Part shown: in pieces, positions 8,127 to 16,941 of the stretch
Layout of the letters: each line of letters starts with the position of its first letter
Position numbering within the stretch: the first letter of the stretch is position 1
Source of the DNA: Bradymonadales bacterium
Lineage (GTDB): Bacteria > Myxococcota_A > Bradymonadia > JAFGEP01
Assembly (NCBI GenBank): GCA_016931535.1
Contig: JAFGEP010000015.1
Coordinates: 1-64,000, forward strand
DNA length: 64,000 nt
Direction of reading: 5' to 3'
Notes under the pieces: generated by a model
The model's database searches: none
What the model was told of the DNA's origin: nothing
Seen by the model: only the letters and a program-made list of their open reading frames with translations
Position numbers and translations under genes: made by a program

Positions 8127-9503
8127 TCAGTGCTGCACCGGCGGATCCCGCTTGATGTACCGGCCCCAGCCGGCCTCCCCCACGAACTGGCGATCGCGCA
8201 TCACCACCTTGCCGCGCACCAGGGTGGTCAGCGGCCAGCCGATGACGGTCATGCCGTCGAAGGGGCTGTAGTCGCAGTTGGTAGCCAGCTTGTCCGCCGA
8301 GATGGTGATCTGGTGGTCGGGGTCGAACACCAGGATGTCGGCGTCACTGCCGACGCTGATGGTCCCCTTGCGGGGCCACATCCCGAACAGCTTGGCCGGC
8401 GCTTCGCACACCAGCTCGATCAGCCGCCCCAGGTCGAAACGGCCCCGGCGAACCCCTTCCGAGTAGGCCAAGGGCAGCATGGTCTCCACCCCCGGCATGC
8501 CGAACGGGATCTTGCGGTAGTCGCCCTGCCACATCGCCTTCTGCTGGCTATTGAAGGTGCAGGTGTCGGTGGCCAGCACCTCCAGGGTGCCGTCGGCCAG
8601 CCGCGCCCAGAGGGTCTCCTGGTCGGCCGGCTTGCGGATGGGGGGACAGGTGCCGAAGTGGTGCCCATCCTCCCGCTTGAAGAGCTCGTCGTCCAACAGC
8701 AGGTACTGGGGACAGGTCTCGGCATGGACGTCCACCCCCCGGGCCCGCGCCTCCTTGAGGATGTCGGCCGACCGGCCGGTGGACATGTGCACGACGTACA
8801 GCCGCCCGCAGGCCGCCTCGCACAGCTGGATGGCCCGAGAGACCGCCTCGGTCTCGGTGACGGTGGGGCGGGTCAGCGCGTGGGTGTAGCAGCCGGTCAA
8901 GCCCTGCTCCTCCGCCTCCTTCTGGAACAGCGTGATGAGGTCGTCGTTCTCGGCGTGGACCCCGATGTGGCCGCCCAGCTTGGCCGTCTCCCGCAAGGCG
9001 CTGTAGAGGGCGCCGTCGTTGGACTGCCACCCCTCCGAGCGGTAGATCATGAACATCTTGAAGGTGGTCACCCCGGCCTCGAACAGCGCAGGGAGCTCGG
9101 CCGCCCGGTCCTTGTTCCAGTCGGTGATCCCGGCGTGCAGCCCGTAGTCCACCACCACCTTCCCGTCGGCCTCGGCCCGCCGAGCCTCGACCGCTGCCAT
9201 GATCGGGTTGGGCTTGGACTGGATGGCGAAGTCGCAGATGGTGGTCACCCCACCCATGGCGGCGGCCCGGGTGCCGGTGAAGAAGTCGTCGGCACTCACC
9301 GTGCCGCAGAAGGGGAGCTGGAAGTGGTTGTGCACGTCGATGGCGCCGGGCAGGACCAGCTTGCCGGTGGCGTCGATCACCTCGGCGCCCTCCAGGTCCA
9401 GCCCGATGGCCGCGATCCGCTCCTGGGTAATGGCCACGTCCGCCCGGGTCGTCCCGGTGGAGGAGACCACGCGTCCACCCTTGATCACCTTGTCGTATCT
9501 CAT
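8127..9503 (-). CDS. hydA: Dihydropyrimidinase
   Basis: Opens dihydrouracil and dihydrothymine to N-carbamoyl-beta-amino acids, step two of the pathway. The 458-residue chain carries the amidohydrolase binuclear metal set: H58 and H60 in DVHNHF, K149 in TFKMFMIY (normally carboxylated), HAEN, VVHMST, and the Asp of ATDTC. GGAGG is 8 nt before ATG 9503. It is the first gene of the minus-strand catabolic operon, followed by a 150-nt gap and the transaminase. Hydantoinase activity is common in the family and cannot be separated from dihydropyrimidinase here, but the neighbours fix the likely role. Confidence 0.93.
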   Translation of the reverse strand: MRYDKVIKGGRVVSSTGTTRADVAITQERIAAIGLDLEGAEVIDATGKLVLPGAIDVHNHFQLPFCGTVSADDFFTGTRAAAMGGVTTICDFAIQSKPNPIMAAVEARRAEADGKVVVDYGLHAGITDWNKDRAAELPALFEAGVTTFKMFMIYRSEGWQSNDGALYSALRETAKLGGHIGVHAENDDLITLFQKEAEEQGLTGCYTHALTRPTVTETEAVSRAIQLCEAACGRLYVVHMSTGRSADILKEARARGVDVHAETCPQYLLLDDELFKREDGHHFGTCPPIRKPADQETLWARLADGTLEVLATDTCTFNSQQKAMWQGDYRKIPFGMPGVETMLPLAYSEGVRRGRFDLGRLIELVCEAPAKLFGMWPRKGTISVGSDADILVFDPDHQITISADKLATNCDYSPFDGMTVIGWPLTTLVRGKVVMRDRQFVGEAGWGRYIKRDPPVQH

Positions 9504-9594
9504 CGCTTTCGCCTCCGTTCTGCTGGTGCCGCCCCATCCGCACCGGGGGGTCGAGGTAGGTCAGCGTCCTTCGCATCGCCTGGTTGACTTGGGC

Positions 9595-9624
9595 GGTATA
9601 CATCATCGGGGTCGCCCCCGTCAA
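9595..9624 (-). promoter_or_regulatory. Putative sigma70-type promoter of the pyrimidine catabolic operon
   Basis: On the minus strand TTGACG (9619-9624) and TATACC (9595-9600) are 18 nt apart, about 90 nt upstream of hydA. The spacer contains the palindrome GGGG-CGA-CCCC, which could be an operator. Found by eye; no adjacent regulator gene is visible. Confidence 0.35.
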
Positions 9625-9650
9625 AGGGCGAGGGACGCGAACCTCCTGCC

Positions 9651-9822
9651 CGTGAACCTGAACGTGAACCAGATCGTGAACGTGGCCGTGATCGTGACCG
9701 TGAACGGGATCGGGACGCTTACTGGCCAGGGTCGTCTTCGTTCTCGTTCACGGTCAGGTTCACGTCAACGTCAACGTCAACGCAATGATCGTGAACCTGA
9801 GCGTGAGCGACTGAGCGTGAGC
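9651..9822. repeat. Low-complexity GTGAAC/GTTCAC tract with inverted halves
   Basis: Within the 391-nt gap 9504-9894. The left half (9651-9715) is built of imperfect GTGAAC/CGTGA hexamers; the middle (9742-9781) turns to the complement, with GTTCAC, GGTTCACGTCAACGTCAACG; the right end (9787-9822) returns to GTGAACCTGAGCGTGAGCG. The opposite halves could pair into a long imperfect hairpin. A short poly-C/poly-T run follows at 9823-9835. Nothing protein-like is seen. Confidence 0.7.
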
Positions 9823-9894
9823 GCCCCCCCTTTTTGCGCACAGGGCTCTGGCCTCATTCCACAGCTTCACGAGGCTCGGTGTGATCGAGGGATT

Positions 9895-11133
9895 CTAGAG
9901 GTCGACAGAGAAGTCGAGGTAGATGCCGTGCAGGTTGATGGCGTAATCACCCGGGTGGCTGCAAGGGATGCAGGGATACTCCCGATCGGCCACGTCCTCC
10001 GCGGTGATGGTGGTGGAGCCGAAACGGTAGGCGTAGGCCACGTTCACCGCGAACCGCTCCAAAAAGGAGTAGCCCAGACCGCCCGTGATGACCTGGGTGT
10101 AGGTCGGCGGTGTGCCGAAGGCGGTGGGGTACTGCTCGTTGGAGGTCTTGCCGTCGAAGATGTAGCCCAGCCGGCCTCGCAGGAACGGCAGGAACGGGTA
10201 CTCGAGACCGGCCCGCACCGTAACCGAGTCGGACCAGCGGAACTGGCTGGGGATGCGCAGCGACTCGCCACCGGTCAGGCTCTTGGCCTCGATGGTGGAC
10301 ACCTCGTTCTGGCTGTTCATGCCGTACTCCACGTCCACGGCCACTCCTAGCCCAACCCCGGGGATGTCGGCCCGCACGCCCAAGCCCATCTTGGTGGGCA
10401 GGGTGAAGGTCATGGTGGTCTCGCCCCAGTCCTGGTGGACCAGCATGGAGCTGTCATTGGAGACCTCGGTCTCGGTCTGGTGCCGGTAGACGAACCCCAC
10501 CTGGAGCCAGGGGAGCGGCTGCCACTGCACACCCGCCTTGAACCCCAGAAAGCTCCACCCCGACAGTTCGATGTCAAACATCGAGGTGGTGGCTCCCTCG
10601 GCCGCCTGCTGGCGCCGGGTAAACTGGAGCAAGGTAGCCCGGTAGGCCAGCCCCAGGTTGACGTTCCCCGGCAGGTTGACCGCCACCACGGGCGTCATCT
10701 CGATGAAGGCCAGCTTGGTCTCGTCCTCGATCTCACCGGCTTGGGCCTCGTAGATGTACATCCCACCGGAGGAGGCGACCGGGTAGGCCCCCACCCCCAG
10801 GGTCAACCAGGGGAGGACCCGGAAGGAGGCGCCTACCAGGAAGAAGGGGGCGAAGCTGAGCTCCGTCGTGTCGTTGATATCCGATGTCGGGCTGGCCTGG
10901 ATGCCCCCCATCACCGGGGAGAAGTCCCCCAGGATCGAGATGAAGCGGGTGTGGCCCAGACCGGCCGGGTTGTGAAAGACCGCCGAAGGGTCGTTCACGT
11001 AGCCGATGGCCGCGCCCCCCATGCCCATGTGCCGGGCGGAGTACAGCATCGGCGTGTCGTACCCGCCCGCCAGGGCGGAGCCGGCCATGGCCAGGATGCT
11101 CGTGACAATCAGGATGCCGGTTGCCTTTCTCAT
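9895..11133 (-). CDS. FadL/OmpP1-like outer-membrane beta-barrel protein
   Basis: 412 residues. A signal peptide (MRKATGILIVTS... ending ALA-GG) precedes MGMGGAAIGYVNDPSAVFHNPAGLG, which resembles the conserved N-terminal hatch region of FadL/TodX-type transporters (A..G.......NPAGL). Many alternating beta-strands and a C-terminal strand ending in an aliphatic residue (IYLDFSVDL) fit an outer-membrane barrel for hydrophobic substrates. ATG 11133 is preferred to upstream in-frame starts because it begins the signal peptide; it lies one nt after the lipoprotein stop, so the two genes are coupled. The cargo is unknown. Confidence 0.85.
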   Translation of the reverse strand: MRKATGILIVTSILAMAGSALAGGYDTPMLYSARHMGMGGAAIGYVNDPSAVFHNPAGLGHTRFISILGDFSPVMGGIQASPTSDINDTTELSFAPFFLVGASFRVLPWLTLGVGAYPVASSGGMYIYEAQAGEIEDETKLAFIEMTPVVAVNLPGNVNLGLAYRATLLQFTRRQQAAEGATTSMFDIELSGWSFLGFKAGVQWQPLPWLQVGFVYRHQTETEVSNDSSMLVHQDWGETTMTFTLPTKMGLGVRADIPGVGLGVAVDVEYGMNSQNEVSTIEAKSLTGGESLRIPSQFRWSDSVTVRAGLEYPFLPFLRGRLGYIFDGKTSNEQYPTAFGTPPTYTQVITGGLGYSFLERFAVNVAYAYRFGSTTITAEDVADREYPCIPCSHPGDYAINLHGIYLDFSVDL

Positions 11134-11134
11134 A

Positions 11135-11644
11135 TCACTCACTGGGCGGCGTGAGGCCGCTGCAGGCGTAGAACTCGGAGATGCAGTTATGCTCCACCTG
11201 GCAGTTACGGCAGTCGTCACCGGCCGGATCGCTCGCACAAGGGATCATACAATGGGTGGCAGAGCACAGGATGGTGTCGGCGTAGCAGCCGGCGCAATCT
11301 TCTGATACCCCGGTTTCGTCGACGATGCAGTCGATCGAGAAGTCTCTTCGTTCTGCCTCCGGTTCCCCCAGGCTCGCCAGCCCGCAGTCCTGGGCCTCTG
11401 CCGTCACGTCGATGGAACCACCGCCGATGATCGCCAGGTCGGCCGTATTGTCACAGTAGCCCGCCGGCTCCACGTCGGGGGTGACGTCGGGGGTGACGTC
11501 GGGAGTCACATCCGGAGTGACGTCGGGAGTCACATCCGGGGTGACATCGGCCTGGCCATTGTCGTCGTCATCGTCGCCGCATCCGGCGATGGGGAGAGCA
11601 ACCAGGAAAAGTCCAACGAGCAGGATAAACAGACGGTGTTTCAT
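11135..11644 (-). CDS. Lipoprotein with TPDV repeats and Cys-rich tail
   Basis: 169 residues with a lipoprotein signal peptide and lipobox PIAGC (C22), followed by an Asp run and TPDV repeated six times (DNA 11472-11552, 12-nt units alternating between two codon versions), which should be an extended linker. The C-terminal 60 residues are Cys-rich (CAGCYADTILC, CMIPC, CRNCQ, C.SGL), a pattern I associate with small secreted modules of myxobacterial-type genomes. Asp directly after the lipid-modified Cys region would affect sorting in E. coli, but rules in this group are not known to me. First gene of a pair with the FadL-like protein. Function unknown. Confidence 0.85.
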   Translation of the reverse strand: MKHRLFILLVGLFLVALPIAGCGDDDDDNGQADVTPDVTPDVTPDVTPDVTPDVTPDVEPAGYCDNTADLAIIGGGSIDVTAEAQDCGLASLGEPEAERRDFSIDCIVDETGVSEDCAGCYADTILCSATHCMIPCASDPAGDDCRNCQVEHNCISEFYACSGLTPPSE

Positions 11645-11899
11645 CGTTCTTTCTCCGATCGGAAAATGGGTTCTTTGCTGAAACCGTGATGGCCTTCCTT
11701 ACCAGATAGTTCCGGTAACAGTCAATATCCCACAGGAAAAATGTACCCCAACGGACCGCCGTCGGTGGGGAGCCGAACGTCCAAAGCCCACTCGAGGAAC
11801 CCACTGATCCTCAGAAACTCTGTAGTCACCCCCCCCTCGATCGGGCTATAGTGACCCACAGATGAGCCCGATTTGGACCGGGTCCCAGGGAGTATGGCC

Positions 11900-12850
11900 A
11901 TGGAAGCGTTTTGGACCTTGGAGGATGAGCGGGAGATCCAGACCTATTTCCCCGACCAGGAGCTGGCAACCCCGGGAGAGGAGCATGTTCGGCAGGTGAT
12001 CGCCGCCACCCGGCGGGCGCTTCAACGGGTGGCTTCCGCCTACTGGAACCATTACCTCCAGGAGGTGGACCTTCGGGGGCTTCTGTTGCGCCTCGATCCA
12101 GAGACTCCCGGCTTTTCAGAGCAAGCCCAGGGGTATTACCTGGTCGTCGACCGGGCAAAAGGAGATCGGACCGGCGAGGCGGGAGGACAGAAATTTACTC
12201 TGTGCGAGGCGCTGCAGCACACCTGGGCCATCCCCCACGATGCCGTTTTTGCCGAGCTGTCCGACCGGCTGGACCAGGTCCGGTCGAACCTGCAATGGAC
12301 CGCTTCGACCGAACCGGACTATATCGGAGCAGTGACGGGGACGATCACACTGGAAGAGCCGGGGAGGGAACAGGTCCAGGCCTTGGTGCTCAGGCTGAAG
12401 GCGGCCTGGATTCCGGGGTTGGTGGCGGCCTTCCTCCATCCCCAGAAAGGGTGGCGCTTCCCCGGTCTGCAAGCCGCGCTGGACAAGCTGGCGCTGGTTT
12501 CCGACCAGCAGAAGGCCCTCACCGTCGCCGATCCCAGGGATCTGCTGCGCCGCCTCTGTACCACCCTGGTCGAGGACGACCTCGATACCTTCAAGAACCT
12601 GTGGGTATCCAACCTCTCCGATACCTATCACAAGCAGCGGTTCACCCAACTCAAGCGGACCTACCAGGAGTCCAGAGGCCAGGTCGATTTCGCCGGCTAC
12701 GCCTCCGGCTATTCGCCCGACGACTACCCCGGCTGCGGGAAGATCCGCATGCTGGTCAGTCGGACCACCCCCACCGGGGAGCGGGGTCAGAACGTCCTGG
12801 TCTGCATCCAGGAGCAGAACCAGTGGCGGCTGGAAACGGGCACCTTCTGA
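11900..12850 (+). CDS. Unrecognised cytoplasmic protein
   Basis: 316 residues, no signal peptide or membrane segment. I do not recognise a family. The middle is helical; the last 90 residues (EDDLDTFKNLW ... VLVCIQEQNQWRLETGTF) resemble an NTF2-like/DUF4878-type module ending in a Trp-containing strand, which is only a structural guess. Start choice: AGGGAG at 11887-11892 fits ATG 11900 (7 nt) better than the ATG at 11894 or a TTG at 11873. The biotin-ligase-like gene follows after 44 nt on the same strand. Confidence 0.75.
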   Translation: MEAFWTLEDEREIQTYFPDQELATPGEEHVRQVIAATRRALQRVASAYWNHYLQEVDLRGLLLRLDPETPGFSEQAQGYYLVVDRAKGDRTGEAGGQKFTLCEALQHTWAIPHDAVFAELSDRLDQVRSNLQWTASTEPDYIGAVTGTITLEEPGREQVQALVLRLKAAWIPGLVAAFLHPQKGWRFPGLQAALDKLALVSDQQKALTVADPRDLLRRLCTTLVEDDLDTFKNLWVSNLSDTYHKQRFTQLKRTYQESRGQVDFAGYASGYSPDDYPGCGKIRMLVSRTTPTGERGQNVLVCIQEQNQWRLETGTF

Positions 12851-12894
12851 CAGAAGGGTCGAGCGCCTCACGGACCGCCACGGAGTCCATCCCG

Positions 12895-14070
12895 ATGTCC
12901 ACCCTCCTGGTCACCGACTCGCCCATCGAGACAACCCGATTCCTGGAGGAAGGTTGCCTGTGGGCCCCCCTTTCCCCCGAGCTCACTCGGCCGGAGCTGG
13001 TCGTACTGGCCCGCAGGGCCGGTACAGCTGCCGAGCTGTTTGTCTCCTCCTGGAGATCGGGCAGCGCGGGTGGTGCCACCGATGACCCTCCACCCCGCGA
13101 TGCTCGCACAAGGCCGAGCTCACCCGACCGGAAGGAGCCCTCTTTTCCAGGGGAACCACCGCCGATGGACCCGCCGAGTGCCCTACCCCCCGTCGGCCAG
13201 TTGGCGGAGCTTGAACGGCCCGGAGCCGCCACTGCCGACGGCCCGGCCGATCCGTCCGGATCTAGCTTCTGGTCGCTCCTCTTCCTCACGGCACGAGCGC
13301 CACGGTCCCAATTCGATCTCCTGAAGGATCTGCCGGAGCAGGACTGGACCTTTCCCGGTCCCGTCGCCTGTCTCGCCCTGGCCGGAACCGGATTCCATGG
13401 CCAGCATGGCCGAGAGTGGGAGACCTCCCCTGGCAATCTCCACTTGAGCATCGGGATCAGCTGCGACCTGCCGGTCCATCGCACCGGTCACAACCTTGTC
13501 CAGCTTCCGGCCGTAGCCGCCCTGGAAGCCCTCCGCCAGCTCGTCGATGCCCCGAGTGAGCTATCCATAAAGTGGATCAACGATCTGATGATCAAGAGGA
13601 AGAAGGTGGGGGGAGTGTTGACCGCCGCCCGGATGGAGGGCGACCGTATCCGCCGTCTGGTCTGCGGCATCGGAATCAACGTGTCCAGCACTCCCGCCAT
13701 CCCGCCTACCCCCTTCGTACCTGCCGCCGGGTGCCTGGCTGATCTCGATCCCTCCCTGGCCCACGCCTTGCCGAGCCTCCTCTGGGCCCTGCTGGACACT
13801 CTGGCCTCCCAGTACCAGCGACTGGTCGATTGCGGCCCGGAATCGCTGTTTGAGTCCTATCGAAAGAACTCCTCCATCCTCGGTCGCAAGGTGCGAATCT
13901 ACGGGGTGGATTTCGATCCGCAAGACCGGCGGACGTGGCATCCGCCCATCGCCTCCGGGCGGGTCCAGGAGATCCGTCCCGATCTAACGCTCGTCCTGGA
14001 GGGGGAACACCCCCCGATCCTCAACGGTCGGCTGGCGTTCGAAGAGGACTGCCTGGCCTTCGGGCTCTGA
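12895..14070 (+). CDS. Biotin-protein-ligase-like enzyme with unusual N-terminus and substituted RGR loop
   Basis: 391 residues. The C-terminal two thirds carry BirA/LplA-fold landmarks: GFHGQHGREW near 167-175, SPGNLHLSI, KWINDL at 226-231, KVGGVL at 237 and CGIGINV at 257-263, followed by a C-terminal SH3-like domain. The expected reaction is biotinyl-AMP formation and transfer to a carboxylase carrier. Two oddities: the usual GRGRRG substrate loop reads FHGQHG, and residues 1-125 form a non-DNA-binding, Pro-rich extension with no helix-turn-helix. Whether it is still a biotin ligase or a relative with altered substrate cannot be decided by eye. No strong ribosome binding site before ATG 12895. 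Confidence 0.78.
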   Translation: MSTLLVTDSPIETTRFLEEGCLWAPLSPELTRPELVVLARRAGTAAELFVSSWRSGSAGGATDDPPPRDARTRPSSPDRKEPSFPGEPPPMDPPSALPPVGQLAELERPGAATADGPADPSGSSFWSLLFLTARAPRSQFDLLKDLPEQDWTFPGPVACLALAGTGFHGQHGREWETSPGNLHLSIGISCDLPVHRTGHNLVQLPAVAALEALRQLVDAPSELSIKWINDLMIKRKKVGGVLTAARMEGDRIRRLVCGIGINVSSTPAIPPTPFVPAAGCLADLDPSLAHALPSLLWALLDTLASQYQRLVDCGPESLFESYRKNSSILGRKVRIYGVDFDPQDRRTWHPPIASGRVQEIRPDLTLVLEGEHPPILNGRLAFEEDCLAFGL

Positions 14071-14279
14071 GAACCAAGCACCTCATGTCCTACACTGTCA
14101 GGGTGTGCCCCGCACTGATCTCCCGTTCCCAGAGCGCCACTGTGGTCTGAGGAGAACGCCCGGTCGGCACCGACAGCCAACAGCCTACAGAGCTCCGCCT
14201 ATCACCCGTATCTCTCCTCATGACAGGGCAGCGGGCAGACGCCAAGGGCGCGGCGGAGATCCCTTGTCGGGTTCAGAAT

Positions 14280-16796
14280 CTACTGGCCCAGCAGCCTGTC
14301 GATCTGCCCGAAAGGTACCGTTTCGACCAGCTCCACCCGGTGGGAGACCCGCGGTCGTCGCAGATCGATGGCAACATCCGCCGGCCGGTAGCCGTCGGCC
14401 CGCAGGGTCAGGGAGATCCGAGCCTCGGGAGAGGTCAGGACCTGGTCGAAGGGGGTTCTCCCCAGCCTTTCTCGGCCCAGCCATACGCGAGCCCCACTGG
14501 GTGTGGAGGTGATGCGGACCTGGCTGGAGTATTCGGCTGGATCGACCTGTAGGGCGTCGTTTGCTCCTTCCCCTGTAGCGGCCTCCAGATCCTGGGTGAC
14601 GGCCTGGTCCTCCTCGACGACCTCCGGCGTCGATTCCGCAGCCTCCTCGGAAGCCTGGATCGAGACGGCCTGCTGGTAGAGATCCTCTCCCAGGTCGCTG
14701 AGCAGGACGACCTGCTCCCAGCCGAAGGCGGTATCGGAGAGCAGCGGTTCCTGGCAGCCGATAAAGCGAGCCTCCACCTGTTCCAGGCTGCCTGGCACCT
14801 GCAGGGCGAGAGAATCCCCGCGAGCTTCCTCGATCTGCAAGCGGGCTGCCGAGCAGCGCCTGGCCGTGGCCAGGGAGGTCACGATCTCGGCATGCAGCTG
14901 GAAGAGCTGTCCAATCCCCTGCGCTCGGAGATCCTCGGATAGCAGACCGCCAAGAAGAGCTCCCTTGAGTTGACCGATGGCTTCCCGCATCAGGGACACC
15001 CCCCGGACCAGAAAGGCGATCCGTTGCTCGCTGTTCTCCTCCGGCATGTTCTGCCCCATCGCGCTCAGGTTGGCACCGACCTGGGCCAGCTCCAGGTATC
15101 GGAGTGGATCCCAATCGGCGAGCGGTTGGACCTGTTGGGCATGACACGCGTCCACGCGAGCCCGATAGGAGACCAGGTATTCCGTCCAGTCGGCTGTATT
15201 GGCACCCAAGGTGTCCTCGATCTCATCCAGCCGGAGTCCGGCGGTGGTGCACATGCCGAGGTCGAGCAGGACCGAGATCAGCCTCCCCCCGACTCTGACC
15301 AGGTTGTCCAGCACCTGCTGCCTCTGCTCCTCCGGTATGGTTCCGGCCCGCAGCGCATCCTGCAGCATGCCGAGCGCCCGAGCCTGGACCTGGGCGCTCT
15401 CCGTGAGCAGAGTCAGCCGCTCGGCCTGCGGGGTTTCCGCCACCTCGATCATCCGGGCCAAGGCTTGAGGATCGCCCCCGCGTTGGGCGAGGGTGTCGTC
15501 GGTGGAGGGGTCCAAGGCCGCCTGGTGTGCCGACCGCTCCGATTGCCCTCTGTCGCCCATGGCGTCGGGGTTTTCGCCCCGGTCCACTCCCGATCGATCC
15601 AAGCCCTGAGCGCCCAGGCCCGATGGAGACGCCCCCTCCATCTCGGCGTCCAGGGAAAACGCCAGCAAGCTGAAGGTGGGGGCGGTGTAGGGGGGCAGCA
15701 GATCTCGCGGATCGGGATCGGTTCCAGGGGAGGATGCCGGAGAAAGGAGCACCTCGGGGCCGGCGGTCATCTCTGCTCGGTCGGAAGCAGGATTCCGGGT
15801 GAAAGCGAAGGAAAGGGCGACGGCAACGAGGGTAGCCGTCAACATCAAGAGTAGTGCCAGCACCGTCCTGCGACCAGACGCTCTTTTCGACTTGGCCGGC
15901 GATGGACGCCTGGCGGTAGAGGCCGATCGAGGAGAGGCCATGCTCGCCGGGGTCGCCGTTCGCAGAGCCGCCAGCATGTGGAGGGCGTCGGGATACCGCT
16001 CCGCCGGGCTCTTCCGGGTGGCGACCGACACGATCGATCCCAGCGGCCCTTCCATGAGCTGAGGCGGGAAGACCAGTGGGCTTGGCTGGAGCTGTTGTGC
16101 GATGACCGCTGCCTCCTCCAGGCCCTCGAAAGGAGATCGACCCGTCAAGATCTCGGCCAGGATGAGCCCGACGGCGTAGACATCGCTGTGCGGTCCGATA
16201 TGGGACTTGAGCAGGATCTCAGGCGGCGCGTAGCGGGGAGTGCACATGACCAGGCCGGTCTTGGTGTTCACCTGGGAGAGATCGGTGTTGACCGCCTTGG
16301 CGATGCCGAAATCCAGGACCTTGACGAAGTCGCTGCCCTCCGCCAGGGGGGAGACCATGATGTTTCCTGGCTTCAGATCGCGGTGGATGATGCCCCTCTG
16401 GTGTGCTTCACCCAGGCTCTGCAGCACCTGGCTTACGATCAAGGCCGCCCGGGCAGGAGGTATCGCTCCGTTGGTCTGGAGCAGGGAGGCCAGCGTCTCC
16501 CCCTCGACGTACTCCATCACCATGTACAAAAGGCCGTCATCCGTAGAGCCCAGATCCCAGATCTTGATGGTATTGGGGTGGCGCAGTTGCCGGACCAGCA
16601 TCACCTCCTGGCGGAATCGTTCGGCAAAGTCCTCTTCACCGCTCCGTTCCGGTCGCAGCACCTTGATGGCGACCAGCCCGCCTGCTCGCCTGTCGGAGGC
16701 CAGATAGACCGCCGCAAACCCACCCTCTCCCAGCACCCGGATGATCTCGTAGCGACCGACCAGGCGGTCGCCGATATGCAAAGACATGGCCGACAT
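14280..16796 (-). CDS. Membrane Ser/Thr protein kinase with C-terminal PEGA domain
   Basis: 838 residues. N-terminal Hanks-type kinase complete: glycine loop LGEGGFAAVY, K45, E64, HRDLKPGN at 138-145, DFG at 162-164, and a P+1/APE-like segment YAPPEI. A single transmembrane helix follows at about 312-334 after an Arg/Lys/Ser-rich juxtamembrane part. The long extracytoplasmic region is helical and acidic, and the end (VRITSTPSGARVWLGRERLGRTPF) is a PEGA domain of the type that binds envelope structures or ligands. This arrangement senses outside and signals to cytoplasmic Ser/Thr targets. It lies next to the cNMP-binding gene on the same strand, 145 nt apart. An alternative ATG is at 16787. 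Confidence 0.93.
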   Translation of the reverse strand: MSAMSLHIGDRLVGRYEIIRVLGEGGFAAVYLASDRRAGGLVAIKVLRPERSGEEDFAERFRQEVMLVRQLRHPNTIKIWDLGSTDDGLLYMVMEYVEGETLASLLQTNGAIPPARAALIVSQVLQSLGEAHQRGIIHRDLKPGNIMVSPLAEGSDFVKVLDFGIAKAVNTDLSQVNTKTGLVMCTPRYAPPEILLKSHIGPHSDVYAVGLILAEILTGRSPFEGLEEAAVIAQQLQPSPLVFPPQLMEGPLGSIVSVATRKSPAERYPDALHMLAALRTATPASMASPRSASTARRPSPAKSKRASGRRTVLALLLMLTATLVAVALSFAFTRNPASDRAEMTAGPEVLLSPASSPGTDPDPRDLLPPYTAPTFSLLAFSLDAEMEGASPSGLGAQGLDRSGVDRGENPDAMGDRGQSERSAHQAALDPSTDDTLAQRGGDPQALARMIEVAETPQAERLTLLTESAQVQARALGMLQDALRAGTIPEEQRQQVLDNLVRVGGRLISVLLDLGMCTTAGLRLDEIEDTLGANTADWTEYLVSYRARVDACHAQQVQPLADWDPLRYLELAQVGANLSAMGQNMPEENSEQRIAFLVRGVSLMREAIGQLKGALLGGLLSEDLRAQGIGQLFQLHAEIVTSLATARRCSAARLQIEEARGDSLALQVPGSLEQVEARFIGCQEPLLSDTAFGWEQVVLLSDLGEDLYQQAVSIQASEEAAESTPEVVEEDQAVTQDLEAATGEGANDALQVDPAEYSSQVRITSTPSGARVWLGRERLGRTPFDQVLTSPEARISLTLRADGYRPADVAIDLRRPRVSHRVELVETVPFGQIDRLLGQ

Positions 16797-16941
16797 CGAA
16801 CACCTCGAGCGAGGGCGGCGCCGAATTGGAAATCGTCATGGCGGTACACCCTCGGATGAGGATCAGTCCTCTGAGCGGGATACCTGTTACCCTGCAATTT
16901 GGGGGCTTCAACGGGATCGGTTCCTGGCGCCAGACAGCCGT

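Noticed and set aside
6927..9587. 886-codon open frame on + across the aminotransferase and dihydropyrimidinase
   Set aside because: Antisense to two enzyme genes with clear catalytic motifs; composition is His/Gly/Val-rich shadow sequence.
9504..9611. Possible leader peptide upstream of hydA (MYTAQVNQAMRRTL...)
   Set aside because: It runs into hydA in another frame without a stop, lacks a ribosome binding site, and starts at the predicted -10 region.
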